In this document: piece by piece, positions 62,563 to 64,000 of the stretch
Layout of the letters: each line of letters opens with the position of its first letter
Numbering within the stretch: position 1 is the first letter of the stretch
From: CALAGB01 sp963789565
GTDB lineage: Bacteria > Chloroflexota > Chloroflexia > Thermomicrobiales > Thermomicrobiaceae
Length of the DNA stretch: 64,000 nt
Direction of reading: 5' to 3'
Assembly (NCBI GenBank): GCA_963789565.1
Contig: CAWBKX010000002.1
Span: 2,542,001-2,606,000 of the forward strand
Position numbers and translations under genes: made by a program
The notes under the pieces: generated by a model
The model's database searches: none
The model's input: only the letters and a program-made list of their open reading frames with translations
What the model was told of the DNA's origin: nothing

Positions 62563-62805
62563 ATGACCTATATCATTGCCGAACCTTGTATCGGACTGAA
62601 AGATGGGTCCTGTGTCGAGGTCTGTCCCGTCGATTGCATTCATACCGACGATGATGCCGACCAGTACTTCATCGATCCAGACGAGTGCATCGACTGTGGG
62701 GTCTGCGCGGAGGTTTGCCCGGTCGAGGCGATCTTCTTCGAAGATGATCTGCCGGAGCAGTGGGCCGCCTTTTTCAAGAAGAACAAGGATTACTTCAACA
62801 AGTAA
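62563..62805 (+). CDS. 7Fe/8Fe ferredoxin (FdxA-like)
   Basis: 80 residues. The first cluster motif is Cys9-x7-Cys17-x3-Cys21-Pro with Cys25, typical of a 3Fe-4S site; the second is Cys42-x2-Cys45-x2-Cys48-x3-Cys52-Pro for a 4Fe-4S site. The N-terminus AEPCIGLKDGSCVEVCPVDC matches the FdxA family of actinobacterial and Chloroflexota ferredoxins. It carries electrons in the cytoplasm. It is alone with its own promoter and terminator. Confidence 0.9.
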   Translation: MTYIIAEPCIGLKDGSCVEVCPVDCIHTDDDADQYFIDPDECIDCGVCAEVCPVEAIFFEDDLPEQWAAFFKKNKDYFNK

Positions 62806-62839
62806 TTCACCTCGCGCATCCGCGACGGTCAAGTCGACA

Positions 62840-62874
62840 CTCCGCACGCCGCGGGAAGACTCGGGCGTGCGGAG
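62840..62874 (+). terminator. Terminator hairpin after the ferredoxin gene
   Basis: CTCCGCACGCC and GGCGTGCGGAG form an 11-base stem, followed after five bases by TTATTCTCTTC. Confidence 0.7.
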
Positions 62875-62927
62875 CGCGTTATTCTCTTCGTCGGCAAACA
62901 TGCCGTGGATCGCTGATTGGTGACGCG

Positions 62928-63260
62928 ATGGCCTATATCCTCGAATTTCATGACGACTATCTGCGTCCGGCGATCATGTGCGATCACTGCGGCACACGCG
63001 TGACGGCATCCGGTTTCCATCTCTGGAGAGCCGATCCGGTCGAGCCCGTCGGTGCGAATGTACCCGTTCAGCTTTGCTCTGAAGAATGCCTCGAAGCGTT
63101 CTACGACAAACGCTCGATCGACGAGGAGTGGGTCGCGGTTCCGATCGATGCCTATCTCACCAACCTGATCGATTCCCTCTCGATCTCTCCGGCCAAGGTT
63201 CGGGAACGGGAGCGCGCGGTTTCGGCGGCGGAGCATACGCGCCACGAAGCACCGGACTGA
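62928..63260 (+). CDS. Small protein with two CxxC-like metal sites, unrecognised
   Basis: 110 residues, start ATG 62928. A zinc-ribbon-like pair is visible: CDHCG near 18-22 and CSEEC near 50-54. The sequence begins YILEFHDDYLRPAIMCDHCG and ends in a charged helix. It could be a metal-binding or FCS/MYM-type protein. The 120 bases upstream hold the ferredoxin terminator. No function can be assigned. Confidence 0.65.
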   Translation: MAYILEFHDDYLRPAIMCDHCGTRVTASGFHLWRADPVEPVGANVPVQLCSEECLEAFYDKRSIDEEWVAVPIDAYLTNLIDSLSISPAKVRERERAVSAAEHTRHEAPD

Positions 63261-63347
63261 CTAAGATTCGCTCCTTCTAGACCAACGGACTATCCTTCAA
63301 ACCGCCTGGAGCGCACTGCCCGTTCGACCGCTAGAGGGATGGGTGCC

Positions 63348-64000
63348 ATGGTCTTTCTATCGCAGATGATCAACCGGCCTATTGTCGATCGCAACGGCGA
63401 CCGCATTGCGTCGCTGCGCGACCTCATCGTGCACATCGGCGACGAATCCTACCCGCCGGTCAAGGGCCTGGTGGCGCGCATCGGTCGTCGGGCGTTTTTC
63501 GTTCCGTACAACCAGGTTCGCTCGCTTGACGACAACGCCGCGACCATCGACACCTTCAGCCTCGACCTGAAACCCTTTCGCCGTCGCGACGACGAAATCA
63601 TCCTGGGCAAGGACGTGCTCGACCGTCAGTTGGTCGACGTGACCGGCCGGCGCATCATCCGCGTCAACGACGTTGAGTTGGCGAGCATCGGACGCACATT
63701 GCGCGTGGTCGGCGTCGACGTGAGCGCTCGCGCCTTGCTCCGGCGCCTGTTGCCGCATGGCGTCATGACCGGGCGTGAGCCGCGTGAACTGATTGACTGG
63801 TCAAACGTCGACTACTTCGCCAGTCATGTCCCTACCGTGAAGCTCAAGGTCTCGCACGAACGCATCGCTCGACTGCATCCGCGCGACATCGCCCGCCTGA
63901 TCGACCAGCTGGCCTTGCCACAGGGCGCCGAGTTGATCGGAGCACTCGATGAAGAGATCGCCGCCGACACCATGGAAGAGATCGCGCCGGAACGACAGGC
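63348..64000 (+). CDS. MgtE-type protein, PRC-barrel and MgtE N-terminal domain (runs off the window)
   Basis: 217 codons in the window, still open at the end. The first part has two PRC-barrel-like repeats (NRPIVDRNGDRIASLRDLIV and RQLVDVTGRRIIRVNDVELA), followed by the start of an MgtE intracellular N-domain (HERIARLHPRDIARLIDQLA, ELIGALDEEIAADTMEEI). Proteins of this plan regulate or form magnesium channels, often with CBS domains further on; the membrane part would be outside the window. I use ATG 63348 because the AGAGGG site is well placed; ATG 63339 is in frame. Confidence 0.75.
   Translation, partial: MVFLSQMINRPIVDRNGDRIASLRDLIVHIGDESYPPVKGLVARIGRRAFFVPYNQVRSLDDNAATIDTFSLDLKPFRRRDDEIILGKDVLDRQLVDVTGRRIIRVNDVELASIGRTLRVVGVDVSARALLRRLLPHGVMTGREPRELIDWSNVDYFASHVPTVKLKVSHERIARLHPRDIARLIDQLALPQGAELIGALDEEIAADTMEEIAPERQ

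Overview
The window looks like a chromosomal segment of a moderately GC-rich bacterium, most likely a Chloroflexota member close to Thermomicrobia/Sphaerobacter. That placement is an inference from gene content (several F420-type luciferase-like oxidoreductases, CaiB and PrpD families, a fused CobA-HemD, GTG starts), not from a database search. No rRNA, tRNA or CRISPR was recognised.

Region 1 (1-9.8 kb, all minus strand): a catabolic CoA-ester operon with two enoyl-CoA hydratases, a PEP mutase/isocitrate lyase-type lyase, an LLM oxidoreductase, an MBL hydrolase, a PHP phosphoesterase, two CaiB CoA-transferases (one frameshifted), a DUF35 Zn-ribbon/OB protein paired with a thiolase-fold protein that lacks the usual cysteine, and a GntR/UTRA regulator at its head.

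Region 2 (10-18.7 kb): two MmgE/PrpD proteins downstream of a peptide-type ABC importer (lipoprotein plus two permeases, no ATPase here), with a divergent NAD-dependent GH4 glycosidase.

Region 3 (18.7-42.4 kb) is the remarkable part. Six paralogous proteins of about 1,040-1,065 residues have the order TIR, AAA_16-type STAND NTPase, long TPR-like region. Five of them are chained by 4- or 8-base overlaps in one minus-strand array. Upstream on the same strand lies a PfkB-like/AAA+ fusion protein, and divergent from it a SLOG-family (DprA/LOG-like) nucleotide-sensor protein. A perfect 14-base palindrome sits between these two. A C-terminal fragment of a type I restriction-modification methylase follows. 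The TIR and NTPase parts are nearly identical between several copies and carry long identical DNA tracts, while the middle of the TPR regions differs strongly. I interpret this as an NLR-like, NAD-linked immune or conflict locus with diversified sensors.

Region 4 (42.6-53.7 kb): mixed metabolic genes (VOC, DinB-like, LLM, methyltransferase, amidase, DAO oxidase, Thr dehydratase, MBL, RDD, TcuA-like flavoprotein). It also holds several palindromic repeat elements and a GIY-YIG gene bracketed by 30-base inverted repeats.

Region 5 (53.9-59.9 kb, minus): a tetrapyrrole operon hemC-cobA/hemD-hemB-hemL-hemA. Divergent from it (60.2-64 kb, plus) are rplU, rpmA, rpmE, a small conserved-looking protein, a hicBA toxin-antitoxin pair, a 7Fe-type ferredoxin, a Zn-ribbon protein and the start of an MgtE/PRC-barrel protein.
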